Notes under the pieces: model-generated
The model's database searches: none
What the model was told of the DNA's origin: nothing
Seen by the model: the letters and a program-made list of their open reading frames with translations, nothing else
In this document: positions 16,539 to 27,553 of the stretch, one piece after another
How positions within the stretch are numbered: the stretch's first letter is position 1
How the letters are laid out: each line of letters begins with the position of its first letter
From: Streptomyces angustmyceticus
Lineage (GTDB): Bacteria; Actinomycetota; Actinomycetes; Streptomycetales; Streptomycetaceae
NCBI RefSeq assembly: GCF_019933235.1
Contig: NZ_CP082945.1
Location: forward strand, 930,001-994,000
DNA: 64,000 nucleotides
Reading direction: 5' to 3'
Program-made: the position numbers and the translations under genes

Positions 16539-16922
16539 ATGGACCAGTCGGTGACCGGCCCGGCCGCGACGGCGGCGACCCCGGTGGGCACCTGGACGGA
16601 GGAGCTGCTCCTGGAGCGCGGGACGTACACCAGCACCCTGCGCTTCACCCCCAACGGCCGCACCCTGCTGCTGGCCGGCCCGCGCCCGGGGTGCGTGGGC
16701 GCCGGGAGCTGGACGGCGACGGGGCCGGGCCGTTTCTCCTTCCGGCTCGCCGAGCTGGTCTTCGACCCGGACGGCACGTTCACGGGCTGGGTGGACATCG
16801 AACAGCACGTCATACAGACCGGGGACACCTTCACCAGCTCCGGGGTCTCCCACGTCTACGACGCCGGCGACCGGCTGCTGGAGCGCGCCGAGGTCGCCGC
16901 GCGCGGGATCCGCCGCGCCTGA
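16539..16922 (+). CDS. Small beta-barrel-like protein of unknown function
   Basis: I do not recognise this 127-residue protein. After a short disordered start, the sequence reads as alternating beta strands: GTWTEELLLERGTYTSTLRF, GSWTATGPGRFSFRLAELVF, GTFTGWVDIEQHVIQTGDTF, then SSGVSHVYDAGDRLL. This resembles a calycin/lipocalin or similar small barrel that could bind a hydrophobic ligand, but no signature motif decides it. The regular GxW turns hint at an internal repeat of two to three strands. ATG 16539 has GAGGAGG eight bases upstream. Its own SARP-type promoter and position before methyltransferase 3 argue for a role in the antibiotic pathway, for example a cyclase, a chaperone for the product or a binding protein. 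Confidence 0.7.
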   Translation: MDQSVTGPAATAATPVGTWTEELLLERGTYTSTLRFTPNGRTLLLAGPRPGCVGAGSWTATGPGRFSFRLAELVFDPDGTFTGWVDIEQHVIQTGDTFTSSGVSHVYDAGDRLLERAEVAARGIRRA

Positions 16923-17076
16923 CGGGGCGCACCGTCCGCGCCCAGGGCGGCCGCTCCGGCGGGGTGCGACCCGCCCTGTGCCGTCGCTCATGCGGCGGTC
17001 GGCACCGTGGGAGCCACGCAGCACGGCCACACTCCGGGCCCGCAGCCGGGCCTTCCCTACACCTCGGAGGACGAAG

Positions 17077-18096
17077 ATGACATCTGCTCACGGCGACGCC
17101 GCCGAGCTCAGCGCACAGCTGTCGGAGCACATGAACGGCTTTCTGTACTCGGCGGCGCTCTACACCGTGACCCTGCACGGTGTCGCCGACCATCTGGCCG
17201 GCGGCCCGCGCACCCCCGAGGAGCTCGGGGAGCTGACCGGTCTGCACGGCCCGCACCTGGGCCGGGTGCTGCGCTATCTGTCCACGCGCCAGGTGTTCCA
17301 GGAGGACGCGGAGGGCCGCTTCGCCCTCACGCCCATGGCGGAGCTGCTCCGCACCGGGGTGCCCGGTTCGCTGCGCGACAGCTTCCTGATGCTGGGCGAC
17401 GACCTGTACTGGAAGCCCGTCGGCCGGCTGCACGAGACGGTCCGCACGGGCCGTACCGCCTTCGACGAGATCTACGGCGCGCCCTTCTTCGCCCACCTGC
17501 GCACGGACCCGGCCGCCGCCTCGCTCTTCAACGCCGGCACCGCGGGCTTCTCGCACCTGGTGACCGAACACGTCGCGCAGAGCTACGACTTCCCGGACGG
17601 CGCCACCGTCGTGGACGTCGGCGGCGGGCGCGGCGGCCTGCTGCGCTCGGTGCTCGCCGCGCACCCGCGGATCACCGGCACGCTGTACGACCAGGCGTCG
17701 GTCATCGCCGAACACCAGCTGGACGGGCCCGAGGTGGCGGGCCGGTGGTCCACCGCCTCCGGCGACTTCTTCACGTCGGTGCCGGCCGGCCACGACCACT
17801 ATCTGCTCAAGTCCATCCTGCACGACTGGAGCGACGAGAACTGCCTGCGCATCCTGCAGGCCGTACGCGCGGGCATGCGCGAGGACAGCAAGCTGCTGGT
17901 CGTCGACCCGGTCATCCCGCCGGGCAACACGTTCGACGCCAGCAAGACCATCGACGTGATGATGATGGCCGTCTACGACGGCAAGGAGCGCACCCAGGGC
18001 GAGTTCGAGGAGATCCTCACCAAGGCCGGGTTCCGGATCACCCGCGTACTGCCGACGCCGTCCCTGATGTCGGTCATCGAGGCGGTCATCGCCTGA
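17077..18096 (+). CDS. SAM-dependent O-methyltransferase 3
   Basis: This 339-residue O-methyltransferase has an N-terminal dimerisation/winged-helix domain (LGRVLRYLSTRQVFQED) and a SAM-binding domain with VDVGGGRGGLLRS. The catalytic region is ILHDWSDENCLRIL, with the His-Asp dyad in place. The position normally reading LFDLP is LYDQA here, so the SAM or substrate pocket differs from the two paralogs. ATG 17077 follows CGGAGGACGAAG. It lies 154 bp after the small barrel gene, probably in one transcript, and ends before a strong terminator at 18171-18207. Confidence 0.9.
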   Translation: MTSAHGDAAELSAQLSEHMNGFLYSAALYTVTLHGVADHLAGGPRTPEELGELTGLHGPHLGRVLRYLSTRQVFQEDAEGRFALTPMAELLRTGVPGSLRDSFLMLGDDLYWKPVGRLHETVRTGRTAFDEIYGAPFFAHLRTDPAAASLFNAGTAGFSHLVTEHVAQSYDFPDGATVVDVGGGRGGLLRSVLAAHPRITGTLYDQASVIAEHQLDGPEVAGRWSTASGDFFTSVPAGHDHYLLKSILHDWSDENCLRILQAVRAGMREDSKLLVVDPVIPPGNTFDASKTIDVMMMAVYDGKERTQGEFEEILTKAGFRITRVLPTPSLMSVIEAVIA

Positions 18097-18170
18097 CCTG
18101 GCGGCCGCCCGCCCCGGCCCACCTCGCACGGCCGCCCACGGCCCCACCGCCGTCGGCGCACCTGCCCCCC

Positions 18171-18207
18171 CCGCCCTGCCCGGACGCTCCGCACCCGGGC
18201 AGGGCGG
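18171..18207 (+). terminator. Terminator after methyltransferase 3, 13-bp stem
   Basis: CCGCCCTGCCCGG (18171-18183) pairs perfectly with CCGGGCAGGGCGG (18195-18207) around an 11-nt loop. It separates the methyltransferase transcript from the glycosyltransferase promoter 27 bp downstream. Confidence 0.8.
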
Positions 18208-18233
18208 ACGGCTGCCGGGGCGGCCGGTAGCGG

Positions 18234-18276
18234 GCCACGGGGAGTCGAGTCCCCCTCGACGGCGGCGTGTGACGCT
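18234..18276 (+). promoter_or_regulatory. SARP-type promoter for the glycosyltransferase gene
   Basis: GCCACGG (18234), TCGAGTC (18245) and TCGACGG (18256) start 11 bp apart. GACGCT (18271-18276) follows after 8 bp and is identical to the -10 of the next promoter at 19677. Confidence 0.6.
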
Positions 18277-18321
18277 CCGGGGCGGGTCCGCGACGCGGGC
18301 CGGACAGCAGAGGGGAACCCC

Positions 18322-19611
18322 ATGCGCATACTGATCGTGGTGTGGCCACTGACCGCACATCTCTACCCGACCCTGCCGGTGGCCTGGGCGCTCCAGGGCG
18401 CCGGCCACGAGGTCCGGGTCGCCTCCCATCCGGACCTGGCCGGCACCATCACCGCCGCCGGCCTGCCCGCGGTGCCGCTCGGCACACCGGAGACCATCGC
18501 CTCCCCCGGGACCGTCGGCGAGCACCTGCTGCCGGCCGGCCACCGGGACCGGCTCGCCACGGCCCTGGGCATCGACCAGGACGGCGACAGCGACGTCTGG
18601 GCCACCGTCAGCACGTACACCCTGGCGTCCTCACGCGTCTTCCACCCCGCGGACGGCTCCGCGGCACACGGCTGGGGCGGGGTCGACGACCTGGTCGCCG
18701 CGGCCCGTGACTGGCAGCCCGACCTGGTGCTGTGGGACCCGAACTGGCCGGCCGCCGCGGTCGCCGCACGGGCCTGCGGCGCGGCCCACGGGCGGGTGCT
18801 GTGGGGGCGCGACTACCTGGGCTGGGCCTGTCACCGCATCGACCTGCGCCGCGCCGAACTGGCGGCCGCGGGGCTGCCGGACCCGGTGGCCGAGATCGTC
18901 CGCCCGGCGGCCGCCCGCCACGGTGTGCCGGTCGACGACGACCTCCTGCTGGGCCAGTTCACCCTCGACCCGACACCGGCCGACATGCGGCTGCCGAGCC
19001 GGGCCCGTACCGTCCCGGTCCGGCGCATCCCGTACACCGGCGCGGCCGCCGTCCCGTCCTGGCTCGGCGCGCGGCCCGACCGCCCCCGGGTCGCGCTGAC
19101 GCTGGGCGCCACCCAGCGGATGTTCGACAACGACAAGGTGCTGGTCCCGTCGCTGCTGGAGATGGTCGACGGCCTGGACACCGAGGTGATCGCCACCCTC
19201 GACACGTCCCAACTGGCCGGGCAGCGCCTGCCGGACAACGTCCGCGCCGTCGACTACCTCCCGCTGAACCTGCTGCTGCCGAGCTGCTCGGCGATCATCC
19301 ACCACGGCGGTATCGGCACCTTCACGGCGGCGGTCGCGCACCGCGTCCCGCAGCTGGTCGTCGGGGACGAGCTGCGCGTGGCGTACGCCGCCAACTCCGC
19401 CTACGCGGTCGGCCACGGTGCGGGCCTGGCGGTGGATCCCCAGCAGCAGTCGGTGGCGGAGATGCGCGCCCGCTTCCTGCGGGTCCTGTCCGAACCGTCG
19501 TTCCAGGAGGGCACCCGGCGGCTGCACGCGGACTGGCTGGCCATGCCGAGCCCCAACGACACGGTGCCCGTACTGGAGAAGCTCACCGCGCTCCACCGCA
19601 CCGCGCGCTGA
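18322..19611 (+). CDS. Glycosyltransferase, GT1 / GT-B fold
   Basis: This 429-residue GT-B enzyme would transfer the C-methylated deoxysugar from its nucleotide to the polyketide. The N-terminal acceptor domain begins MRILIVVWPLTAHLYP, the usual start with an early histidine. The C-terminal donor domain carries LTLGATQRM and the nucleotide-binding signature HHGGIGTFTAA with paired histidines at 327-328, followed by VPQLVVGDELRVAYAANS. It is the only glycosyltransferase in the window; a product with two sugars would need another one outside it. ATG 18322 follows AGAGGGG. A helper P450-like activator gene is not next to it. Confidence 0.92.
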   Translation: MRILIVVWPLTAHLYPTLPVAWALQGAGHEVRVASHPDLAGTITAAGLPAVPLGTPETIASPGTVGEHLLPAGHRDRLATALGIDQDGDSDVWATVSTYTLASSRVFHPADGSAAHGWGGVDDLVAAARDWQPDLVLWDPNWPAAAVAARACGAAHGRVLWGRDYLGWACHRIDLRRAELAAAGLPDPVAEIVRPAAARHGVPVDDDLLLGQFTLDPTPADMRLPSRARTVPVRRIPYTGAAAVPSWLGARPDRPRVALTLGATQRMFDNDKVLVPSLLEMVDGLDTEVIATLDTSQLAGQRLPDNVRAVDYLPLNLLLPSCSAIIHHGGIGTFTAAVAHRVPQLVVGDELRVAYAANSAYAVGHGAGLAVDPQQQSVAEMRARFLRVLSEPSFQEGTRRLHADWLAMPSPNDTVPVLEKLTALHRTAR

Positions 19612-19639
19612 ACACGCCCCCGGGCTCCCCCGGTTCCGG

Positions 19640-19682
19640 TCCGGAGCGGTTCCAGGGCCTCTCAAGGCGCCACCGCGACGCT
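19640..19682 (+). promoter_or_regulatory. SARP-type promoter for the hydrolase-sahH-metK-metH-rmlB block
   Basis: TCCGGAG (19640), TCCAGGG (19651) and TCAAGGC (19662) start 11 bp apart, with GACGCT (19677-19682) 8 bp after the last. It places the SAM-regeneration genes under the cluster's control. Confidence 0.6.
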
Positions 19683-19709
19683 GACGTCCTCACGAGAACG
19701 GAGATCCCG

Positions 19710-21200
19710 GTGGTAATCAAGCGGTCCGACTCCCCGACTCCCCCCTCCGCGGCGCACGCCTTCCGCACCCAGCGGCCACGGTGGACGGCAGCCACAACCG
19801 ACGACGGCCTCCCGGTCGAGTACGCGACCATCGAGGTGCCCCGGGACCACGCCGATCCCGACGGAGAGCGGCTGACCCTCGCGCTCAGCCGCCACCGGGC
19901 GACCGACCCGGCCCGCAGGCGGGGCATCCTGCTGGCGGTCAACGGCGGCCCCGGCGGCGACTGGGGCCTGGGCCGGGGCCTGGTGGCGAAGTTCGCCGGC
20001 ACCCCGCTGCACGAGGTCTACGACCTCATCGGCTTCGACCCACGCGGCACCGGCACCTCCACCCCGCTGCACGCCGAAGTGACGCTTCCCCAGGCCCCGT
20101 TCGACTCCCGTCCGCCCGACTCCGCCTTCGAGGCGCTCGCCGAGGACATGCGGCGCCGCGAACTGGCCTGCGAGCGGGCCGGCGGCACGCTGCGCCGCCA
20201 CATCAGCACCCCCAACACCGCCCGGGACATGGACCTCATCCGGTGCGTCCTCGGCGAGGAGCGGGTGAACTTCGTCGGGTACGCGTACGGGGCGTACGTC
20301 GGCGCCGTCTACGGCGCGCTGTTCCCCGCACACCTGGACCGCAGCGTCCTGGACTCCTGCGTCCACCCCGGCTGGACCTGGCGCGAGCAGTTCCTGTGGC
20401 AGGGGGACGCCGTCCGGCGCAATGTGGACGCCTGGGCCGGGTGGGCCGGCGAACGCCACCGCCACTTCGGCCTCGGCACCGACATGGCCGCGGTGCTCGC
20501 CGCCGTCGAGGACGCGGTCGCCGCCCTGGAAGGCCGGCCGGACGGGACCCGGATGCGCACCCTCCTCGACGGCGCGGTGGGCAACCGCGCCACCGACCGT
20601 GCCCAGTGGGCCGAACTCGGCTTCCTGGTACGGGACGTACGGGCCGCGGCGCGGGCCGGGGACGAAGCGCGCATCCGCGATCTGCTGGCGGAGCAGGGCA
20701 CCTGGCGGCCCGGCGACAACGAGGGCGACCTGCGCTGCGGCGTCCTCGAAGCCATCACCCTGGAACACGACTGGCCCGCGGACCCGGAGACCTACTTCGC
20801 GGACATGCGGGATTTCCGCCGGCGCTTCCCCTACGGGTACGGAGTGCTGCGGGCACAGCCCTGGGTGGGCGCGTTCCGCACCTTCACCGCGCCGGAGCGC
20901 CCCGTCGCCCTCACCCGCCGGGACTACCCGGCCGGGCTCGTCGTCCAGGCCGACGGCGACCCCATGGACCACTACGCCGGCGGCGTCGCCATGGCCGAAC
21001 GGCTCGGCCATCACCTCGTCACGGTCGAGGACTCCGGCGACCACGAGGTGTTCGTGCTGTCCGGCAACGCGCGGGTGGACGCCCATGTCCACCGCTACCT
21101 CGTGGACGGCACCCTGCCGCCCGAGCGCACCGGCGTGCCCGGGACCGCCGCCCGCCCCGCCCTGCCGGCCGACGCCCCCGCCGCCACCCTCCCCGTCTGA
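19710..21200 (+). CDS. Alpha/beta-hydrolase (TAP-like) lacking the nucleophile serine
   Basis: This 496-residue protein has the layout of TAP-like hydrolases (tripeptidyl-aminopeptidase/SlpD type): an oxyanion-hole segment VNGGPGG, strand-turn IGFDPRGTG, a helical lid, and a C-terminal part with VQADGDPMDHY and DSGDHEVF (His445). The nucleophile elbow reads GYAYG with codon GCG at 20283-20285, so residue 192 is alanine where the family has serine. The rest of the fold is intact and the gene is not damaged. It therefore seems to have lost hydrolysis and may bind, cyclise or act as a non-hydrolytic lyase. GTG 19710 follows GGAG; no signal peptide is seen, unlike secreted relatives. It precedes sahH by 45 bp. 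Confidence 0.82.
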   Translation: MVIKRSDSPTPPSAAHAFRTQRPRWTAATTDDGLPVEYATIEVPRDHADPDGERLTLALSRHRATDPARRRGILLAVNGGPGGDWGLGRGLVAKFAGTPLHEVYDLIGFDPRGTGTSTPLHAEVTLPQAPFDSRPPDSAFEALAEDMRRRELACERAGGTLRRHISTPNTARDMDLIRCVLGEERVNFVGYAYGAYVGAVYGALFPAHLDRSVLDSCVHPGWTWREQFLWQGDAVRRNVDAWAGWAGERHRHFGLGTDMAAVLAAVEDAVAALEGRPDGTRMRTLLDGAVGNRATDRAQWAELGFLVRDVRAAARAGDEARIRDLLAEQGTWRPGDNEGDLRCGVLEAITLEHDWPADPETYFADMRDFRRRFPYGYGVLRAQPWVGAFRTFTAPERPVALTRRDYPAGLVVQADGDPMDHYAGGVAMAERLGHHLVTVEDSGDHEVFVLSGNARVDAHVHRYLVDGTLPPERTGVPGTAARPALPADAPAATLPV

Positions 21201-21245
21201 AAAGCCCCGGCCCCACCGCCCGCCACGCCCCGAGGAGCAGCCCGC

Positions 21246-22703
<1,458 letters not shown>

Positions 22704-22735
22704 CCGCCCCGGAACCGCCGACACCTGGAGTGCGC

Positions 22736-23959
22736 ATGTCCCGCCGCCTGTTCACCTCGGAGTCCGTGACCGAGGGCCACCCAGACAAGATCGCCGACCA
22801 GATCAGCGACACCGTCCTCGACGCCCTGCTGGCCGCCGACCCCGCGTCCCGGGTCGCCGTCGAGACCCTGATCACCACCGGGCAGGTGCATCTCGCCGGT
22901 GAGGTCACCACCACCGCCGCCGCACCGATCGCCGCCCTCGTCCGCGAGAAGATCCTCGACATCGGCTACGACTCGTCCAAGAAGGGCTTCGACGGCGCCT
23001 CCTGCGGCATCTCCGTCTCCCTCGGCGCCCAGTCGCCCGACATCGCGCAGGGGGTGGACACCGCCTACGAGAAGCGCGCGGCCCCCGCCGGCTCCGGCGC
23101 GGAGACCGATGACCTCGACGCCCAGGGCGCCGGCGACCAGGGCCTGATGTTCGGCTACGCCTGCGACGACACCCCCGAGTTGATGCCGCTGCCGATACAG
23201 CTGGCCCACCGGCTCTCCCAGCGGCTGACGGAGGTCCGCAAGAACGGCACCGTTCCTTACCTGCGCCCGGACGGCAAGACGCAGGTCACCATCGAGTACC
23301 TGGGCAGCCAGCCGACCCGCCTGGACACCGTTGTCGTCTCGTCCCAGCACGCCTCCGACATCGACCTGGACACCCTGCTGGCCCCCGACATCCGCGAGTT
23401 CGTCGTCGAGCACGTCCTCGGGCAACTGGCCGACGACGGCATCAAACTCGACACCGACGGCTACCGGCTGCTGGTCAACCCGACCGGCCGCTTCGAGGTC
23501 GGCGGCCCGATGGGCGACGCCGGCCTCACCGGCCGCAAGATCATCATCGATACGTACGGCGGCATGGCCCGGCACGGTGGCGGCGCCTTCTCCGGCAAGG
23601 ACCCCTCCAAGGTCGACCGCTCCGCCGCCTATGCGATGCGCTGGGTGGCGAAGAACGTGGTCGCGGCCGGGCTGGCCCGGCGCTGCGAGGTCCAGGTGGC
23701 CTACGCCATCGGAAAGGCGCAGCCCGTCGGCCTGTTCATCGAGACCTTCGGTACCGCCGTGGTGGCCACCGAACGGATCGAGAAGGCCGTGACCGAGGTC
23801 TTCGACCTGCGTCCCGCCTCCCTCATCCGCGACCTCGACCTGCTCCGCCCCATCTACGCCAAGACCGCCGCGTACGGCCACTTCGGCCGGGAGCTGCCGG
23901 AGTTCACCTGGGAGCGCACCGACCGGGTGGACGCCCTGCGCAAGGCCGCAGGAGTCTGA
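22736..23959 (+). CDS. metK: S-adenosylmethionine synthetase
   Basis: Methionine adenosyltransferase (407 residues) makes SAM from methionine and ATP. It shows the N-terminal SVTEGHPDK (catalytic His, Mg and ATP site), [12 protein letters not shown], and the P-loop-like [17 protein letters not shown] chose ATG 22736 with GGAG five bases before it; an in-frame GTG at 22730 would add two residues without a better ribosome site. Tight spacing to sahH upstream and to the metH unit downstream indicates one transcript. It is probably a second copy devoted to secondary metabolism. Confidence 0.96.
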   Translation: MSRRLFTSESVTEGHPDKIADQISDTVLDALLAADPASRVAVETLITTGQVHLAGEVTTTAAAPIAALVREKILDIGYDSSKKGFDGASCGISVSLGAQSPDIAQGVDTAYEKRAAPAGSGAETDDLDAQGAGDQGLMFGYACDDTPELMPLPIQLAHRLSQRLTEVRKNGTVPYLRPDGKTQVTIEYLGSQPTRLDTVVVSSQHASDIDLDTLLAPDIREFVVEHVLGQLADDGIKLDTDGYRLLVNPTGRFEVGGPMGDAGLTGRKIIIDTYGGMARHGGGAFSGKDPSKVDRSAAYAMRWVAKNVVAAGLARRCEVQVAYAIGKAQPVGLFIETFGTAVVATERIEKAVTEVFDLRPASLIRDLDLLRPIYAKTAAYGHFGRELPEFTWERTDRVDALRKAAGV

Positions 23960-23960
23960 G

Positions 23961-24059
23961 ATGCGCCTCGCCATCGGCGGCTACCCCGCCGCCCTCCCCA
24001 CGGTCTGCGGACCCACCGCCGCCCGGCCGGCGGCCCCCTGGCCGGGAGCACTCTCATGA
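23961..24059 (+). CDS. Possible 32-codon coupling ORF between metK and metH
   Basis: ATG 23961 lies one base after the metK stop, with GCAGGAG at the end of metK as ribosome site. The frame reads MRLAIGGYPAALPTVCGPTA and ends with TGA 24057-24059, overlapping the metH ATG by ATGA. It may only carry ribosomes across the gap, or it may be the remnant of a gene lost between the two, but the 32 residues match nothing I know. Low confidence as a functional peptide. Confidence 0.35.
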   Translation: MRLAIGGYPAALPTVCGPTAARPAAPWPGALS

Positions 24060-27000
24060 GCGCCCGCGCGACCTCGCTGCGTGAGGCATGGGCCTCGCGG
24101 GTGGTGGTCGCCGATGGTGCGATGGGCACCATGCTGCAGGCGCAGGATCCGTCCATGGAGGACTTCCAGCAGTTGGAGGGCTGCAACGAGATCCTCAATC
24201 TGACGCGGCCGGACATTGTGCGGTCGGTGCATGAGGAGTACTTCGCGGTCGGTGTGGACTGTGTGGAGACCAATACCTTCGGTGCGAACTTCGCCGCGCT
24301 GGCGGAGTACGACATTCCCGAGCGGGTCTTCGAGCTGTCGGAGTCCGGTGCGCGGATCGCGCGTGAGGTCGCGGACGAGTTCACCGCCTCGACCGGTCAG
24401 CAGCGCTACGTCCTCGGCTCCATGGGCCCCGGCACCAAGCTGCCGACGCTGGGCCACGCCCCGTACACCACGCTGCGCGACGCGTACCAGCAGAACGCGG
24501 AGGGGATGATCGCCGGTGGTGCGGACGCGCTGCTGGTGGAGACCACGCAGGACCTGCTGCAGACCAAGGCCGCCATCCTCGGCGCCCGCCGCGCCCTGAA
24601 GGCGACCGGCAGTGACCTGCCGGTGATCTGTTCGGTGACGGTCGAGACGACGGGCACGATGCTGCTCGGGTCGGAGATCGGTGCGGCGCTGACGGCGCTG
24701 GAGCCGCTGGGCATCGACATGATCGGCCTGAACTGCGCCACCGGCCCGGCGGAGATGAGCGAGCACCTGCGCTACCTGGCCCGCCACTCCCGCGTCCCGA
24801 TCGCCTGTATGCCCAACGCGGGGCTGCCGGTGCTGGGCAAGGACGGCGCGCACTATCCGCTGACGGCGGCGGAGCTGGCCGACGCGCAGGAGACGTTCGT
24901 CGGCGAGTACGGGCTGTCGCTGGTCGGCGGTTGTTGCGGGACGACGCCGGAGCATCTGCGGCAGGTCGTCGAGCGGGTGCGCGGCATCGCCCCGCCGGCG
25001 CGTGCGCCGCGCCCGGAGCCGGGTGCCGCCTCCCTCTACCAGACGGTCCCCTTCCGCCAGGACACCTCGTATCTGGCGATCGGGGAGCGGACGAACGCGA
25101 ACGGGTCGAAGAAGTTCCGGGAGGCGATGCTGGAGGGGCGCTGGGACGACTGTGTGGAGATGGCCCGCGACCAGATCCGCGAGGGCGCGCACATGCTGGA
25201 CCTGTGCGTCGACTACGTCGGCCGGGACGGCGTGGCGGACATGGAGGAGCTGGCGGGCCGGTTCGCCACCGCCTCCACCCTGCCGGTCGTGCTGGACTCC
25301 ACGGAGCTGGACGTGATCCAGGCCGGCCTGGAGAAGCTCGGTGGCCGTGCGGTGATCAACTCCGTCAACTACGAGGACGGGGACGGGCCGGAGTCACGGT
25401 TCGCGAAGGTCACGGCACTCGCCCGCGAACACGGCGCCGCACTCATGGCGCTGACCATCGACGAACAAGGGCAGGCCCGCACCGTCGAAACCAAGGTCGC
25501 CATCGCCGAGCGTCTCATCGAGGACCTGACGACGCGGCGGGGCATCCGCGAACCGGACATCCTCATCGACTGCCTGACGTTCACGATCTGCACGGGTCAG
25601 GAGGAGTCCCGCAAGGACGGCGTCAACACCATCGAAGCCATCAGGGAGTTGAAACGCCTCCATCCGGACGTGCAAACGACCCTGGGCCTGTCGAACATCT
25701 CCTTCGGCCTGAACCCGGCCGCGCGGATCGTCCTCAACTCCGTCTTCCTGGACGAGTGCGTCAAGGCGGGGCTGGACTCCGCGATCGTGCACGCGAGCAA
25801 GATCCTGCCGATCGCGCGGCTGGAGGAGGAACAGGTCACCACCGCCCTCGACCTGATCTACGACCGCCGCCGTGCCGGCTACGACCCGCTGCAGAAACTT
25901 CTCGCACTCTTCGAGGGCGCCACCGCCCAGTCCATGAAGGCGGGCCGTGCGGAAGAACTGCTCGCCCTGCCGCTGGACGAGCGTCTGCAGCGGCGGATCA
26001 TCGACGGTGAGAAGAACGGTCTGGAGGCCGATCTCGACGAGGCGCTGCGGGAGCGTCCCGCGCTGGACATCGTCAACCAGACCCTTCTGGAGGGGATGAA
26101 GGTCGTCGGTGAGCTGTTCGGCTCGGGGCAGATGCAGTTGCCGTTCGTGCTGCAGTCGGCCGAGGTGATGAAGAGCGCGGTGGCCTATCTGGAGCCGCAC
26201 ATGGAGAAGTCGGAGGACGGTTCGGACGCCGCCAAGGGCACCATCGTGCTGGCCACCGTCCGCGGCGACGTCCATGACATCGGCAAGAACCTCGTCGACA
26301 TCATCCTGTCCAACAACGGCTACAACGTCGTCAACCTCGGCATCAAGCAGCCGGTCTCGGCGATCCTGGAGGCCGCCGAGGAGCACCGGGCCGATGTGAT
26401 CGGCATGTCCGGGCTGCTGGTGAAGTCCACGGTGATCATGAAGGAGAACCTGGAGGAGCTCAACCAGCGCAAGATGGCGGCCGACTTCCCCGTCATCCTC
26501 GGCGGCGCCGCCCTCACCCGCGCCTACGTCGAACAGGACCTGCACGAGATCTACGAGGGCGAGGTCCGCTACGCCCGCGACGCCTTCGAGGGCCTGCGCC
26601 TGATGGACGCCCTGATCGCCGTCAAGCGCGGCGTGCCCGGCGCCACCCTCCCCGAACTCAAGCAACGCCGGGTCAGGACCGCCACCGTCCCTCTCGACGA
26701 GCGGCCGGAGGAGCCCCCGTCCCGTTCGGACGTCGCCCTCGACACCCCCGTCCCGACCCCGCCGTTCTGGGGCACACGCGTCGTCAAGGGACTCCCGCTG
26801 AAGGAGTACGCCGCCTGGCTGGACGAGGACGCCCTGTTCAAGGGGCAGTGGGGTCTCAAGCAGGCCCGCACCGGCGACGGCCCCACCTACGAGGAGTTGG
26901 TGGAGACCGAGGGCCGCCCCCGGCTGCGCGGCTGGCTCGACAAGCTGCAGACCGAGAACCTGCTCGAAGCCGCCGTCGTCCACGGCTACTTCCCCTGCGT

Positions 27001-27553
27001 CTCCAAGGGCGACGACCTGATCCTCCTGCACGAGGACGGCACCGAGCGCACCCGCTTCACCTTCCCCCGCCAGCGCCGCGGCCGCCGCCTGTGCCTGGCC
27101 GACTACTTCCGCCCCGAGGAGACCGGCGAGAAGGACGTCGTCGGCCTCCAGGTCGTCACCGTCGGCTCCCGCATCGGCGAGGAGACCGCCAAACTCTTCG
27201 CCGCCAACTCCTACCGCGACTACCTCGAACTGCACGGCCTGTCCGTCCAGCTGGCCGAAGCACTCGCCGAGTACTGGCACGCCCGCGTCCGCGCCGAACT
27301 CGCCATCGGCTCCGGCGACCCGACGACCCTGGACGGCATGCTGCGCACCGAGTACCAGGGCTGCCGCTACTCCTTCGGCTACCCGGCCTGTCCGGACCTG
27401 GAGGACCGTGCCAAGATCGCGGTCCTGCTGGAGCCGGAGCGGATCGGCGTCCAGCTCTCCGAGGAGTTCCAGCTCCACCCCGAGCAGTCCACCGACGCCC
27501 TCGTCGTCCACCACCCCGAGGCCGGCTACTTCAACGCCGGAGGCCGGGGATGA
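24056..27553 (+). CDS. metH: Cobalamin-dependent methionine synthase
   Basis: This full-length MetH (1165 residues) remethylates homocysteine with 5-methyl-THF through cobalamin. Domains run in the usual order. The homocysteine/zinc domain (about 10-330) has NCATGP and VGGCCGTTPEHL with the two zinc cysteines 293-294. The pterin domain spans about 340-600 (GERTNANGSKKFREAM). The cobalamin cap and binding domain carry GDVHDIGKN with the cobalt-ligand His740. The SAM-binding activation domain is at the end (about 880-1165, GYPACPDLEDR). It closes the methyl cycle started by sahH and metK. Methylene-THF reductase (metF) is not in the window. ATG 24056 overlaps the stop of the small ORF before it. 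Confidence 0.96.
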   Translation: MSARATSLREAWASRVVVADGAMGTMLQAQDPSMEDFQQLEGCNEILNLTRPDIVRSVHEEYFAVGVDCVETNTFGANFAALAEYDIPERVFELSESGARIAREVADEFTASTGQQRYVLGSMGPGTKLPTLGHAPYTTLRDAYQQNAEGMIAGGADALLVETTQDLLQTKAAILGARRALKATGSDLPVICSVTVETTGTMLLGSEIGAALTALEPLGIDMIGLNCATGPAEMSEHLRYLARHSRVPIACMPNAGLPVLGKDGAHYPLTAAELADAQETFVGEYGLSLVGGCCGTTPEHLRQVVERVRGIAPPARAPRPEPGAASLYQTVPFRQDTSYLAIGERTNANGSKKFREAMLEGRWDDCVEMARDQIREGAHMLDLCVDYVGRDGVADMEELAGRFATASTLPVVLDSTELDVIQAGLEKLGGRAVINSVNYEDGDGPESRFAKVTALAREHGAALMALTIDEQGQARTVETKVAIAERLIEDLTTRRGIREPDILIDCLTFTICTGQEESRKDGVNTIEAIRELKRLHPDVQTTLGLSNISFGLNPAARIVLNSVFLDECVKAGLDSAIVHASKILPIARLEEEQVTTALDLIYDRRRAGYDPLQKLLALFEGATAQSMKAGRAEELLALPLDERLQRRIIDGEKNGLEADLDEALRERPALDIVNQTLLEGMKVVGELFGSGQMQLPFVLQSAEVMKSAVAYLEPHMEKSEDGSDAAKGTIVLATVRGDVHDIGKNLVDIILSNNGYNVVNLGIKQPVSAILEAAEEHRADVIGMSGLLVKSTVIMKENLEELNQRKMAADFPVILGGAALTRAYVEQDLHEIYEGEVRYARDAFEGLRLMDALIAVKRGVPGATLPELKQRRVRTATVPLDERPEEPPSRSDVALDTPVPTPPFWGTRVVKGLPLKEYAAWLDEDALFKGQWGLKQARTGDGPTYEELVETEGRPRLRGWLDKLQTENLLEAAVVHGYFPCVSKGDDLILLHEDGTERTRFTFPRQRRGRRLCLADYFRPEETGEKDVVGLQVVTVGSRIGEETAKLFAANSYRDYLELHGLSVQLAEALAEYWHARVRAELAIGSGDPTTLDGMLRTEYQGCRYSFGYPACPDLEDRAKIAVLLEPERIGVQLSEEFQLHPEQSTDALVVHHPEAGYFNAGGRG

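Noticed and set aside
21201..21245. SAH riboswitch before sahH, or cobalamin riboswitch before metH
   Set aside because: Only 45 bp and 96 bp are available and no matching structure or conserved box is visible.
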